This document shows positions 50,314-58,873 of a stretch of DNA of 64,000 bases, in pieces; position 1 is the first letter of the stretch, and the number at the start of each line of letters is the position of its first letter. This DNA is from Ponticaulis profundi (GTDB taxonomy: Bacteria > Pseudomonadota > Alphaproteobacteria > Caulobacterales > Hyphomonadaceae). Location: positions 248,001 through 312,000 of the forward strand of contig NZ_JBHSSW010000004.1 in assembly GCF_042659465.1 (NCBI RefSeq). The letters are read 5' to 3'. Below the pieces are notes generated by a model, which was not told the DNA's origin, made no database searches, and worked only from the letters and a program-made list of their open reading frames with translations. The position numbers and the translations under genes are program-made.

Positions 50314-51099
50314 TCAGAAGATCGCGTATCCGCCATCGACAAGCAGCGAGTCACCTGAGTGATAGCTGGACGCATCTGATGACAGATAGACGGCAACGCC
50401 GCCAAAATCTTTTGGTTCACCCCAGCGGCGCGCCGGTACGCGGGAGATGACCTTGTTTTCAAACGTATCATTGCCCTGCGCATAGCTGGTCATGTCTGTC
50501 GCGATCCAGCCTGGCAGAATGGCGTTTGCCCGAATGCCGTAACGTGCATACTCGACCGCAATCGCCTTCAGCATTGAGATCAGACCGCCCTTGGTCGCTG
50601 CATAGGCTTCGTTGCGGGCTGCGCCCTCGATGGCGGCAAGCGATGCCACACCAACGAGCGAGCCGCCCGGATCACCTGCCTTGGCGCGTTCGACCATGCA
50701 GCGCGCCGCTTCACGCAGAGTCCAGAAAGCGCCATCGAGATTGACGCGCATATTCTTGCGATAGGTTTCGGTATCCATGTCGATGAAGGATGGCGCGCCA
50801 AAGCCAACACCAGCATTGGCGATCACACTATCGAGACGCCCAAAGGCTTCATTCGTTTCGGCCATGGCTTTGACGACAGCGTCTTCATCGGCAACGTCGA
50901 CAGACCAGGCTTTCACCGTTCCTGCGCCAAGTTCGGATAGCGTGGACACGGCTTCAGCATTCGTTTCCGCATTCCGTCCCCAGATGGCGACATGGGCATT
51001 GGAAGCAGCCAGGGCCTCAGCCATACCATAACCGATACCCCGGTTTCCGCCGGTGACGAGGGCAACTTTACCCGTCAGATCAAATGGTGCGTAAGTCAA
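50314..51099 (-). CDS. SDR family NAD(P)-dependent oxidoreductase
   Basis: 261 residues. TTG start at 51099, supported by GGGAGG five bases before. Classical SDR: VALVTGGNRGIGYGMAEAL, NAGVGFG near residue 90, YAATKGGLISMLK, ILPGWIATDMT and the C-terminal SLLVDGGYAIF. Substrate not predictable; the glucose-dehydrogenase-like IDGG ending suggests alcohols or hydroxy acids. Faces soxR across 57 bases. Confidence 0.91.
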   Translation of the reverse strand: MTYAPFDLTGKVALVTGGNRGIGYGMAEALAASNAHVAIWGRNAETNAEAVSTLSELGAGTVKAWSVDVADEDAVVKAMAETNEAFGRLDSVIANAGVGFGAPSFIDMDTETYRKNMRVNLDGAFWTLREAARCMVERAKAGDPGGSLVGVASLAAIEGAARNEAYAATKGGLISMLKAIAVEYARYGIRANAILPGWIATDMTSYAQGNDTFENKVISRVPARRWGEPKDFGGVAVYLSSDASSYHSGDSLLVDGGYAIF

Positions 51100-51156
51100 A
51101 TTTTCCTCCCTTATTTTCGTCAGGGAGTAGGGCGCAAGCCAATCGGATAATCAAGT

Positions 51157-51612
51157 CTATCCTTCTGATTCGCCGAGAATCAATCGTGGACCGGCCCCTG
51201 TCAGGCCAACCTTATCGTCCGAGTTGTAAAGCTGGCATTTATCAAGAGACAGGCAGCCGCAGCCGATGCAGCCATCCAGTCTGTCCCTCAGGCGGGACAG
51301 AGACTGTATGCGCTGCTCCAGAACGTCGCGAAATTCACTGCTGATGGCTTTCCAGTCCTTTGCGGTTGGGGTTCGCCCCTCTGGCAGTCGTTTCATGTAG
51401 GATCGGATTTGGTCGATCGAGAACCCCATTTGTTGCGCCACCATCACAAAGGAAAGTCTTCGAATATCGGAACGCATATAACGCCTGTGGCCACCCGCAT
51501 TTCGATGCGGCGTGATCAGACCTTTTTCTTCGTAAAACCGAATGGCTGATACGCTCAGTCCGGTGCGTTCGGCGATATAACCGATCGACAGAATGTCATT
51601 TGGTTTTTTCAT
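51157..51612 (-). CDS. soxR: Redox-sensitive MerR-type activator SoxR
   Basis: 151 residues. MerR helix-turn-helix at the N terminus (LSIGYIAERTGLSVSAIRFYEEKGLI, RRYMRSDIRRLSFVMVAQQMGFS), dimer coil, then the 2Fe-2S cysteine motif CIGCGCLSLDKC with Cys115, 118, 120 and 126 in the exact Cys-x2-Cys-x-Cys-x5-Cys spacing. Redox-active compounds or superoxide oxidise the cluster and switch the bound promoter on. Its binding site is in the gap with the divergent VOC gene, which is therefore its likely target. No soxS is present, as is usual outside enterics. Confidence 0.96.
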   Translation of the reverse strand: MKKPNDILSIGYIAERTGLSVSAIRFYEEKGLITPHRNAGGHRRYMRSDIRRLSFVMVAQQMGFSIDQIRSYMKRLPEGRTPTAKDWKAISSEFRDVLEQRIQSLSRLRDRLDGCIGCGCLSLDKCQLYNSDDKVGLTGAGPRLILGESEG

Positions 51613-51622
51613 AAGAAAACCC

Positions 51623-51653
51623 TTGATCTCAAGTTAGCTTGAGAAATTATACC
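51623..51653 (+). promoter_or_regulatory. SoxR-controlled promoter of the VOC gene
   Basis: -35 TTGATC (51623-51628), 19-base spacer, -10 TATACC (51648-51653). The long 19-base spacer is the hallmark of MerR-family promoters that are inactive until DNA is twisted. Centred in it is the palindrome TCTCAAG-TTAG-CTTGAGA (51627-51644), close to the SoxR box CCTCAAGTTAACTTGAGG. Transcription leads to the VOC protein 42 bases on. Confidence 0.88.
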
Positions 51654-51694
51654 CATGCCATCGAAATTGAAACCAGAACAAGAGGAAACGTCCG

Positions 51695-52078
51695 ATGGCT
51701 TCTCCGGCTCTTGAGCACATAAACTTCACGTCCAGCGATCCATACCGGTTCGCAAGAAAGCTCTGTCAGATCTTTGATTGGAAGATCCGCTGGCACGGAT
51801 TGTCGAAAAACCAGGGCACCACAGTGCATGTCGGTACAGATGACCTGTATCTGGCGATCTACACACCAGGTGGTGACGTAACGGAGCGGCTTGATAGCTA
51901 TTCAAGCAAAGGCGGTCTCAATCATGTCGGCATTCTGGTCGACGATCTCGATACGATAGAACAACGCGTATTGAAGGCCGGATATGAGACGCACTCCCAT
52001 CAGACTTATGATCCGGGCAGCCGGTTTTATTTTCATAATGAAGATGGCGTTGAATTTGAGGTGGTAAGTTACCAGTAG
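51695..52078 (+). CDS. VOC family protein (glyoxalase/dioxygenase-like), SoxR target
   Basis: 127 residues, one vicinal-oxygen-chelate domain of two beta-alpha-beta units. N-terminal ALEHINFTSSDPYRFARKLCQIFDW gives the first metal His, and the second unit holds GGLNHVGILVDDLDTIEQRV and FYFHNEDGVEFEVVSY with the distal His and Glu ligands. Enzyme activity is open: glutathione transfer, bleomycin-type binding or dioxygenase action all occur in the family. The SoxR promoter points to defence against redox-cycling drugs. AGAGGA precedes the ATG. A terminator follows. Confidence 0.9.
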   Translation: MASPALEHINFTSSDPYRFARKLCQIFDWKIRWHGLSKNQGTTVHVGTDDLYLAIYTPGGDVTERLDSYSSKGGLNHVGILVDDLDTIEQRVLKAGYETHSHQTYDPGSRFYFHNEDGVEFEVVSYQ

Positions 52079-52084
52079 CATGCA

Positions 52085-52111
52085 AAAAGCCGGGCAGAGT
52101 GCCCGGCTTTT
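52085..52111. terminator. Bidirectional terminator between the VOC gene and acyl-CoA dehydrogenase
   Basis: 11-bp stem AAAAGCCGGGC (52085-52095) / GCCCGGCTTTT (52101-52111), five-base loop AGAGT, T runs on both strands. Confidence 0.93.
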
Positions 52112-52127
52112 CTGTGTTTGCTTCGCT

Positions 52128-53411
52128 TTAGCGTGAGCCTACGACCTCTGTCATCTTCTCCGCATCAACGGTCTTGCCGTAATTCTTGTCGCGATACTTT
52201 CGGAACTCATTGTGTGCAATGGTACGGCAATGGACTTCGTCAGGCCCATCGGCGAGGCGCAGCGTCCGAATGCCTGCATAGGATTCAGCGAGCCCGTAGT
52301 CTGAGGTCACACCGCCGCCACCATGTGCCTGAATGGCATCATCGATGACCTTGCAGGCAACGCGCGGACCCGCGACCTTGATCATGGCGATTTCGTTCTT
52401 GGCAACCTTGTTGCCGACTGTATCCATCATATACGCCGCTTTCAGCGTCAGAAGGCGTGTCATTTCGATATCGGTACGTGCTTCGGCGACGCGTTGTTCC
52501 CAGATGGAGTGTTCAGCGACCGGTTTGCCGAAGGCTTCGCGCGAAAGCAGGCGTCTGCACATTTTCTCAAGCGCTACTTCTGCGGCACCGATCGTGCGCA
52601 TGCAGTGGTGGATCCGGCCCGGCCCCAACCGCCCCTGAGCGATTTCGAAACCACGACCTTCACCAAGAATGAGATTGTCGACCGGAACCCGAACGTCCTT
52701 CAGAACGACTTCAGCATGGCCGTGAGGTGCATCGTCATACCCGAACACAGGCAGCATTCGGACGACTTCGATTCCAGGTGCATCCATTGGAACGAGAATC
52801 TGGCTCTGTTGAGCGTGCTTGGGCGCATTCAGGTCGGTCTTACCCATGACGATGGCGACCTTGCAGCGGGGATCACCGACGCCTGATGACCACCATTTGC
52901 GTCCATTGATGACGTACTCATCCCCATCGCGCTCAATTCGGGTCTCAATATTTGTGGCATCTGAAGATGCGACCTGCGGCTCGGTCATCAGAAAGGCGGA
53001 GCGAATCTCACCAGCGAGCAATGGTTTGAGCCATTCTTCCTTCTGGGCCGTGCTGCCATAGCGATGCAGCACTTCCATATTACCGGTATCGGGGGCAGCG
53101 CAGTTAAACACCTCTGAGCCAAAGCTGACGCGTCCCATCAGTTCAGCGAGCGGCGCGTATTCGAGATTGCTGAGGCCCGCGCCATGATAATCTGGCGTAT
53201 CATGTTCTGCATTGGGCGGAAGAAACAGGTTCCAGAGGCCTTCCGCCTTTGCTTTGGCTTTCAGCTCTTCGACGATGGGTGGAATGTTCCAGCGACCAAC
53301 TTCGTCGTGCTGGCGGCGATAGGTTTCCACATTCGGGAAGATGTGCGCATCCATAAAGTCACTGACGCGCTGTATGTAGTCCTGTGTTCGTTCTGAGAAA
53401 TCAAAGTGCAT
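52128..53411 (-). CDS. Acyl-CoA dehydrogenase
   Basis: 427 residues, slightly longer than the usual 380-400. GGGAGG five bases before the ATG. FAD fold patterns: RSAFLMTEPQVASSDATNIETRIERDGDEYVINGRKWWSSG, RLGPGRIHHCMRTIGAAEVALEKMCRRLLSREAFGKPVAEH, and QAHGGGGVTSDYGLAESYAGIRTLRLADGPDEVH. The PDEVH-type end resembles ACAD10/11-like or long-chain members rather than short-chain ones. Oxidises an acyl-CoA, passing electrons to ETF. No fatty-acid genes adjoin it. Confidence 0.93.
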   Translation of the reverse strand: MHFDFSERTQDYIQRVSDFMDAHIFPNVETYRRQHDEVGRWNIPPIVEELKAKAKAEGLWNLFLPPNAEHDTPDYHGAGLSNLEYAPLAELMGRVSFGSEVFNCAAPDTGNMEVLHRYGSTAQKEEWLKPLLAGEIRSAFLMTEPQVASSDATNIETRIERDGDEYVINGRKWWSSGVGDPRCKVAIVMGKTDLNAPKHAQQSQILVPMDAPGIEVVRMLPVFGYDDAPHGHAEVVLKDVRVPVDNLILGEGRGFEIAQGRLGPGRIHHCMRTIGAAEVALEKMCRRLLSREAFGKPVAEHSIWEQRVAEARTDIEMTRLLTLKAAYMMDTVGNKVAKNEIAMIKVAGPRVACKVIDDAIQAHGGGGVTSDYGLAESYAGIRTLRLADGPDEVHCRTIAHNEFRKYRDKNYGKTVDAEKMTEVVGSR

Positions 53412-53593
53412 GTCTGCCTCCCATTAAGCTCACTAAAACTAAGGGTTTAAAGGCGGGACGGGCAGGCGAAACACTGTCGCAGCGCCTTAATACAGGTTAT
53501 TCGTCTTACGAATGGGTTTGTGGCGAGGCTTGGGGGCTCTGCACGCTGGCGTTAATGGTTCAGCGTTTTCAGGTCTTATCGCGGGAGGGTGAA

Positions 53594-54340
53594 TTGGGCG
53601 CAGTCGCAGCAATGACCATCATGCTGACCGTGCTGGTGACAGCGATCATTTCTGGCATTTTTGGAATGGCGGGTGGCCTGATCCTGATGGGCGTACTGAC
53701 GGCGCTCATGCCGATTTCCATGGCCATGATCTTCCATGGCGCCATTCAGCTGGTTTCGAATGGCTGGCGCGCCTTTTTGCTGCGCGATCACATTTCCTGG
53801 TCTGTCTTCGGTCGCTATCTGATCGGCGGCGTGCCAGTGATGATCCTGCTGGCATTCCTGTTCTGGCGACCGGACAAGAACATGCTTTATATCCTGCTGA
53901 GCTTTCTTGCATTTCTGCCTTGGTTGCCGAAGCGGTGGTTCGCCCTCGATGTAAAGCAGAAATATCATGCCGAGGCTCTGGGCTTTGTCGCGCTCAGTCT
54001 GAATACGCTTGCAGGTGTGGTCGGGCCAGTGATCGATATTTTCTTTGTGAAGTCAGACATGACACGGAAGGAAATTGTTGCGACCAAAGGCGCAACGCAG
54101 GCTTTTGCACATCTCACCAAAGCGGTGATCTGGAGCCTTCCGGCACTGTATGCGAGTGACGATGTGGTGTTTCCGCCGGTCTGGCTGATTATTGCCGCCA
54201 TCCCGTTGTCCATGATCGGAACCTGGATTGGCGGCCTTATTCTTCACCGCATGTCAGATGTTTCATTTCGTGACTGGACGAAATGGCTGCTAACGGCGGT
54301 CGGTATTGTTTATGCCTGCAGGGCAGTGGGGCTGTTGTAG
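53594..54340 (+). CDS. TauE/SafE (TSUP) family membrane transporter
   Basis: 248 residues. TTG start at 53594 chosen because GGGAGG (53583-53588) sits five bases before it and no better start lies nearby; ATG 53612 or 53621 would also be in frame. About eight membrane helices, with the TSUP N-terminal pattern VTAIISGIFGMAGGLILMG and MAMIFHGAIQLVSNGWRAFL, and a second half LNTLAGVVGPVIDIFFVKSDMTRKEIVATKGATQAF. Relatives move sulfite, taurine-derived acids or other organosulfur anions; this substrate is unknown. Convergent with purQ 11 bases on. Confidence 0.85.
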   Translation: MGAVAAMTIMLTVLVTAIISGIFGMAGGLILMGVLTALMPISMAMIFHGAIQLVSNGWRAFLLRDHISWSVFGRYLIGGVPVMILLAFLFWRPDKNMLYILLSFLAFLPWLPKRWFALDVKQKYHAEALGFVALSLNTLAGVVGPVIDIFFVKSDMTRKEIVATKGATQAFAHLTKAVIWSLPALYASDDVVFPPVWLIIAAIPLSMIGTWIGGLILHRMSDVSFRDWTKWLLTAVGIVYACRAVGLL

Positions 54341-54351
54341 GAGCCGAGACC

Positions 54352-55023
54352 TCAGGCTGTCGCCATGCTGTTCACGACGCCTTCGAACAGGGCGCGGCCA
54401 TCGGCGCCGCCTTCATGCCCGCCAATAGCGCGTTCCGGGTGTGGCATCATACCGAGCACGCGACCATTCTCGCTGAGGATGCCCGCAATGTCGTTGGCAG
54501 AGCCGTTCGGATTATCGGCGTAGCGGAATGCGACCCGGCTTTCGCCTTCGAGCCGTTCCAGTGTTTCAGCATCAGCGAAATAATTGCCATCATGGTGAGC
54601 AACCGGAATGGTGATCTCACTGGTGGCGGCATAACCGCGTGTGTAGGCCGAATCCGTGTTGACCGGGATGAGGCGCTCATTGCGGCAGACGAAGTTCAGC
54701 GCAGCATTGCGCAGAAGGGCTCCAGGCAGAAGGCCGGTTTCGGTCAGGATCTGGAAGCCATTGCAAATGCCGAGAATGTATCCGCCTTTTTCTGCAAAGC
54801 GTTTGAGTTCTGCAATGATCGGAGAGTTGCCGGCCATCGCACCGCAGCGCAGATAGTCGCCGTAGGAGAAGCCGCCTGGTACCACGACGAAATCGAGGTC
54901 CGCTGGCAGGCTGGTCTCTTTGTGCCAGATACGTTGTGGCGGCGTTGGCGCAAGGGTTTCAAGCGCGACCAGCGCATCGCGGTCGCAGTTAGAACCAGGA
55001 AAGACAATCACGGCAGTTTTCAT
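54352..55023 (-). CDS. purQ: Phosphoribosylformylglycinamidine synthase, glutaminase subunit PurQ
   Basis: 223 residues from ATG 55023 (AGGCGG before it). Class I glutamine amidotransferase: VVVPGGFSYGDYLRCGAM, nucleophile Cys in GYILGICNGFQILTE and the His-Glu pair in MPHPERA. Supplies ammonia to PurL for FGAM synthesis with PurS as adapter. Same direction as purS and purC but separated from purS by the propeller lipoprotein gene and a hairpin. purL is not seen in the window. Confidence 0.97.
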   Translation of the reverse strand: MKTAVIVFPGSNCDRDALVALETLAPTPPQRIWHKETSLPADLDFVVVPGGFSYGDYLRCGAMAGNSPIIAELKRFAEKGGYILGICNGFQILTETGLLPGALLRNAALNFVCRNERLIPVNTDSAYTRGYAATSEITIPVAHHDGNYFADAETLERLEGESRVAFRYADNPNGSANDIAGILSENGRVLGMMPHPERAIGGHEGGADGRALFEGVVNSMATA

Positions 55024-55080
55024 GCCGCCTGCTTTACCTTGAATTTGCCGAGTCGCAAATGGGGGAATGAGAGGAAATCG

Positions 55081-55114
55081 AAAGCCCGGCACCAGAGGAC
55101 GAATGCCGGGCTTT
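55081..55114 (-). terminator. Hairpin in the lipoprotein-purQ gap
   Basis: 11-bp stem AAAGCCCGGCA (55081-55091) / TGCCGGGCTTT (55104-55114), loop of twelve bases. On the minus strand TTTCGATTTC follows, a weak T run. It could end the purC-purS-lipoprotein message and so decouple purQ. Confidence 0.6.
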
Positions 55115-55296
55115 CTCAATTGCGTTGACCGGGCATTTCAGCCAGTCCAATGCATGTGACCGGTCAGGCTGCGCCTGTTTCGGATCAGGTGACGGGGGCG
55201 GACGGGGTGTCCAATCATTGATCCGTGTCGGCGTTTTCTTTCGATCACATGAGTAGAACGTGGCCAGTTTCGAATTCCGTCGCAGAATTTCGAAAT

Positions 55297-56244
55297 TTAT
55301 TCGCCGCCCATGCCAAGAAAGCCTTCCTCATTGCCAGCTTCATAGGCCGCTTGAGCTTCTGTAAGGATGGGCAGGAGTTCGGCTGTCGGAAGTGACATGA
55401 TCTGGCCCTCTCGTGAGAAGAAGAAGGTCTCTCCGGTCTCGGAGAAGCCTGCGCCATAATCAATGCCGCGCGTATTGATGACCGGGCCGAGATTGTAGGG
55501 ACCAATCCACTCGCCAGCTTCATTGCGGCTGGCTGCGACGAGATCCACCACACCAAGCTTTGGTGAGCGGTAGGAGTAAAAGATGATATGCTGGCCGTCT
55601 GGCGTTGCCGCGATGTGAGACTCGACGCGCGGAGAGCTGATCTTTTCAGGAAGATAACCAAGCTTCCATTCACCAGTCTCGTTGTCCAGCGTTGCAAGAT
55701 AGATGTCCTGACCGCCCTGGCCACGCGGATGTTTCGAGACGAAGAACATCTCACCATTCGCCGTCGTTGTGACCGACGTCTCCCCAGCGCCCGTGTTGAC
55801 GTCACCGGCCACAGGGGCAGCTTCACCCCATCCGTCTTCCAGTCGTTCGATCGACCAGATGTTCATGTCATTGCCGCGTTCTTCGCCGGGCAGGGGACGG
55901 TCGCTCGCAAAATAGAGACGACCGTCAAGCGGGCTGAAATGAGGATTGGCGTTGCTGTAGCGTTTTGGCCAGTCGAGTTTGACAGGCTCTGACCAGCTTC
56001 CGTCAGCCTGCTTTTCCGTGATGAAGAGATCGGTATCATCGCGGGTTTCGCGGGTGAAAACGCGAATGTTTCCAGCCGCATTCTCTGTCAGGGTGTAGGC
56101 GCGATTGAAATTGCCCGGCGCAGGCATATCCGGAAAGACAAGCTGAGGCTCGGCGCGGGTTTCAGATGGAGCGCTGGAAGGGCCGCAAGCCGTAACGGCC
56201 AGGCCTGCCAGACACGTTGATGCAATCATCAGATTTCTGAACAT
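55297..56244 (-). CDS. PD40/TolB-like beta-propeller lipoprotein inside the purine operon
   Basis: 315 residues from ATG 56244 (GGAG six bases before). Lipobox LTAC (Cys near 20). The body is five to six WD40-like PD40 blades: FSPLDGRLYFASDRPLPG, TTTANGEMFFVSKHPRGQGGQDIYLA, ATPDGQHIIFYSYRSP and FSETGETFFFSREG. These are typical of TolB-like propellers and other envelope proteins that bind partners. A purine role is not expected. It sits between purS and purQ on the same strand, 79 bases after purS, an odd place that may reflect insertion into the operon. Confidence 0.85.
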   Translation of the reverse strand: MFRNLMIASTCLAGLAVTACGPSSAPSETRAEPQLVFPDMPAPGNFNRAYTLTENAAGNIRVFTRETRDDTDLFITEKQADGSWSEPVKLDWPKRYSNANPHFSPLDGRLYFASDRPLPGEERGNDMNIWSIERLEDGWGEAAPVAGDVNTGAGETSVTTTANGEMFFVSKHPRGQGGQDIYLATLDNETGEWKLGYLPEKISSPRVESHIAATPDGQHIIFYSYRSPKLGVVDLVAASRNEAGEWIGPYNLGPVINTRGIDYGAGFSETGETFFFSREGQIMSLPTAELLPILTEAQAAYEAGNEEGFLGMGGE

Positions 56245-56323
56245 TTCAAACTCCAAACGCTGTCAGCCTCATCGCCTAACGTGAGGCGATGACGATTTTA
56301 CGACAAACTTTCAGACTTTGAGA

Positions 56324-56572
56324 TCAGCCCTGAATGAGCTCAATATCGTAGCGCTCAATGACCGTGTTGGCGAGCAGCGTCTCACACATCTCCTTGACGC
56401 GGGCTTCAGCAGCCGTCGGCTCCAGGCCATCTTCGAGCTCAAGCTCGATGCGCTTGCCGATACGGGCACCTGTGACCTCATTGAAGCCGAGACGGGTCAG
56501 CGTTTCGGAGACGGCCTTGCCCTGTGGATCGAGCACACCGTTTTTCAGGTCAACATAAACGATCGCTTTCAT
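56324..56572 (-). CDS. purS: Phosphoribosylformylglycinamidine synthase subunit PurS
   Basis: 82 residues, full length for PurS. MKAIVYVDLKNGVLDPQGKAV is the family start, then LTRLGFNEVTGARIGKRIELELE and CETLLANTVIERYDIELI. It bridges PurL and PurQ in the three-part FGAM synthase of bacteria with small PurL. Three bases after purC, so co-transcribed. Confidence 0.97.
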   Translation of the reverse strand: MKAIVYVDLKNGVLDPQGKAVSETLTRLGFNEVTGARIGKRIELELEDGLEPTAAEARVKEMCETLLANTVIERYDIELIQG

Positions 56573-56575
56573 GGA

Positions 56576-57355
56576 CTACTTGTCTCCGTTACGTTCGCCG
56601 CGGATGTCAATCACCTCGGCAATGTCGGTTGACGTCTTAATGATTCCCAGACGCGTTGCAACTTCCGCATAAGCTTCCGTCACGTTTCCAAGGTCGCGGC
56701 GGAAGCGGTCCTTGTCCAGTTTTTCATTCGTCTCCATGTCCCAGAGACGGCAGCTGTCAGGACTGATTTCGTCAGCAAGTACGGTGCGAACCATTTCGCC
56801 TTCATAGAGGCGACCGAACTCGATCTTGAAGTCGACGAGACGGATGCCGACACCGGCAAAAAGGCCTGCAAGGAAATCGTTCACGCGCAGCGCTGTGCCA
56901 ACCATATCCTCAACTTCCTGAGGATTGGCCCAGCCAAATGCGGCGATGTGTTCTTCGGTGACCAGCGGGTCGCCCAGCTCGTCTTTCTTGTAGTAGAATT
57001 CGACGAGCGTGCGCGGCAGGGCTTCGCCTTCGGTAATACCGAAGCGTTTCGCGATAGAGCCGGCGGCGACATTGCGCACGACCACTTCCAGAGGAATGAT
57101 TTCGACCTGCTTGACCAGCTGCTCACGCATGTTGAGGCGCTTGATGAAGTGGGTCGGAATACCGATGCCTGCAAGGCGGGTCATGAAGTATTCGGAGAGG
57201 CGATTGTTCAGGACGCCTTTGCCATCCAGGACAGCGCGCTTTTCCGCGTTGAACGCGGTCGCGTCGTCTTTAAAGTACTGGATGAGTGTACCTGGTTCCG
57301 GGCCTTCATACAGAATTTTGGCCTTGCCTTCATAAATCTTGCGACGGCGGGACAT
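56576..57355 (-). CDS. purC: Phosphoribosylaminoimidazole-succinocarboxamide synthase PurC
   Basis: 259 residues. Makes SAICAR from CAIR, aspartate and ATP. RRKIYEGKAKILYEGPEPGTLIQYFKDDATAFNAEKR starts the ATP-grasp-like fold; the substrate loops LEVVVRNVAAGSIAKRFG and VGIRLVDFKIEFGRLYEG with ADEISPDSCRLWDMETNEKLDKDRFR are intact. First gene of the purC-purS unit; divergent from the DUF1476 gene over 237 bases, which hold both promoters. Confidence 0.97.
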   Translation of the reverse strand: MSRRRKIYEGKAKILYEGPEPGTLIQYFKDDATAFNAEKRAVLDGKGVLNNRLSEYFMTRLAGIGIPTHFIKRLNMREQLVKQVEIIPLEVVVRNVAAGSIAKRFGITEGEALPRTLVEFYYKKDELGDPLVTEEHIAAFGWANPQEVEDMVGTALRVNDFLAGLFAGVGIRLVDFKIEFGRLYEGEMVRTVLADEISPDSCRLWDMETNEKLDKDRFRRDLGNVTEAYAEVATRLGIIKTSTDIAEVIDIRGERNGDK

Positions 57356-57592
57356 GCGGTCATTTCTCCGGTTGCCTGCACACGCCAGGTAAGCGTGCCA
57401 TCAAGCTGGCGAGCCCTACACGGTTTCTCATGTTTTTGCCATATCCGAGACAGGAAATCGCGTAAATTCCTTCGGCTTTCCCTAAGGGAGACTGTTTTCT
57501 GGTACTTTTCATGTCGGTTTTACTGGAAAACCCAGTTCAATACGGGCTAAGAGAAGGCCAGTTGAAATCCGATTGATCAGGAATCAGAACGC

Positions 57593-57916
57593 ATGTCTCA
57601 GTTTGATGATCGCGAACGTGCCGAAGAGGCAAAATATTCGCTCGACCAGCAATCCCTTTTCAAAGCTACCGCTCGTCGTGACAAATTGCTTGGCCTTTGG
57701 GCGGCTGATCTGCTCGGTTATGCCGGTCAGGAAGCCGAAGACTATGCCAAGACCGTCGTGGTTGCTGACCTGGAAGAACCAGGCGACGAAGACGTGATCC
57801 GCAAAGTCCTCGGTGACTTTGAAGCCAAAGGCGTCGCGAAGTCGCGTGAAGACGTCCTGGCTCAGCTGAAAGAGCTCATGCTGGTTGCTGTTGAGCAAAT
57901 CAAAGCACAGGGCTAG
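57593..57916 (+). CDS. DUF1476 protein, F1-ATPase inhibitor zeta subunit type
   Basis: 107 residues. FDDRERAEEAKYSLDQQSLFKATARRDKLLGLWAADLLG is the classic N terminus of the alphaproteobacterial zeta subunit described in Paracoccus, which blocks ATP hydrolysis by F1. The inhibitory N-terminal helix is present. No ATP synthase genes are here. Ends at a terminator. Ribosome site TCAGGA lies before the ATG. Confidence 0.92.
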   Translation: MSQFDDRERAEEAKYSLDQQSLFKATARRDKLLGLWAADLLGYAGQEAEDYAKTVVVADLEEPGDEDVIRKVLGDFEAKGVAKSREDVLAQLKELMLVAVEQIKAQG

Positions 57917-57949
57917 CCCTTTGCCTGTTATGGCTTCTGAATGATTACT

Positions 57950-57980
57950 GAAAACCGGTTGTTTGACGGCCGGTTTTCAA
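57950..57980 (+). terminator. Terminator after the ATPase inhibitor gene
   Basis: 9-bp stem GAAAACCGG (57950-57958) / CCGGTTTTC (57969-57977), with an 11-base centre. T runs are inside the stem on the plus strand (TTTTCAATC). Confidence 0.75.
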
Positions 57981-58054
57981 TCTGATCGCAAGCTGACGTT
58001 GCGATAATCTCCCGACAAGCCCCATCAAAAAAAGTGGGTGATTGGGAGAAAAAA

Positions 58055-58369
58055 ATGACCTACTACCACAATCACGACTCCTCCGCTGAAGACCGTCTCG
58101 TCAGAGAGTATCAGGTCTCCACCACCGCATGCCGCCAACTCGCAAACTGGGCCCTGGCGCATTTCGGAGAACGGACTGACCCGACAGCCTACACACGCAT
58201 CGTTGTATCACTGGCGACGCAGGGACCAGACTACGCTGTCGACAAGATTTACAAGGATCTGCACAAGCTCGGCTTCACTTATCGCAATGAAGCGGTCTGG
58301 AGAATGTACGAACGCTTCCGTATGGATGCCGAGCGCCAGTATCCGATCTCTCGCACGATTGCTGCGTAA
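58055..58369 (+). CDS. Hypothetical cytosolic protein
   Basis: 104 residues from ATG 58055 (GGGAG eight bases before); a GTG 21 bases upstream is less likely. All-helical, with basic and aromatic residues (YHNHDSSAEDRLVREYQVSTTACRQLANWALAHFG; LGFTYRNEAVWRMYERFRMDAERQYP). No family recognised. Convergent with the membrane protein gene, four bases apart. Confidence 0.7.
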   Translation: MTYYHNHDSSAEDRLVREYQVSTTACRQLANWALAHFGERTDPTAYTRIVVSLATQGPDYAVDKIYKDLHKLGFTYRNEAVWRMYERFRMDAERQYPISRTIAA

Positions 58370-58373
58370 GGCC

Positions 58374-58745
58374 TCAGTCCTGACGCGAGAAAGGTGAGCG
58401 CACGATATAAGCGCGCTTTCCATCCTGTATGCGGGCGTCTTCCTGACCATTTTCGGGAAGGGCGCCAGGCGCAGCATCGAAGGACTGACCATAAGGTGAG
58501 ATTTGTGGGCTTACCGAGCGAAGCTCTTCGGGCGGTACGATTTCAAAACCCAGATAATCGAGCAGGAACAGAAATCCGACGCCTGTAAGGATGGCAGTCA
58601 TCAGCGTTCTTATGACGAACCGCTTGAAGGCGCCGCTGACCAGCATGACGAGCGCCGTGCTTGCGCCGCCGCCGAAAAGGCCTGCGCCCGATGCGACGGC
58701 GGCCAGATCAATGCCATTCCCAAACAGATCCTGTAGCGCTTCCAT
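58374..58745 (-). CDS. Hypothetical membrane protein
   Basis: 123 residues. GAGAGG directly before the ATG. Two hydrophobic stretches, residues 14-40 and 45-66 (LMTAILTGVGFLFLLDYLGF), then a soluble tail rich in Pro, Glu and Asp. No recognised family. Divergent from the tRNA-binding protein gene over 128 bases. Confidence 0.68.
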   Translation of the reverse strand: MEALQDLFGNGIDLAAVASGAGLFGGGASTALVMLVSGAFKRFVIRTLMTAILTGVGFLFLLDYLGFEIVPPEELRSVSPQISPYGQSFDAAPGALPENGQEDARIQDGKRAYIVRSPFSRQD

Positions 58746-58873
58746 TTTCCTCTCCCAGACCGACTCATCCCCTGAATAGCGGGCAGCATAGAGCAGCCCG
58801 CGCCGCTAAACACTCCTTTCAGTTGTCGCAGCGACAGCAGCTGGCTACATCAGCGCCAGATTGGAGGCGTGTC

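Noticed and set aside
54283..55128. Plus-strand frame of 281 codons opposite purQ
   Set aside because: Shadow of purQ; no domain seen in the translation.
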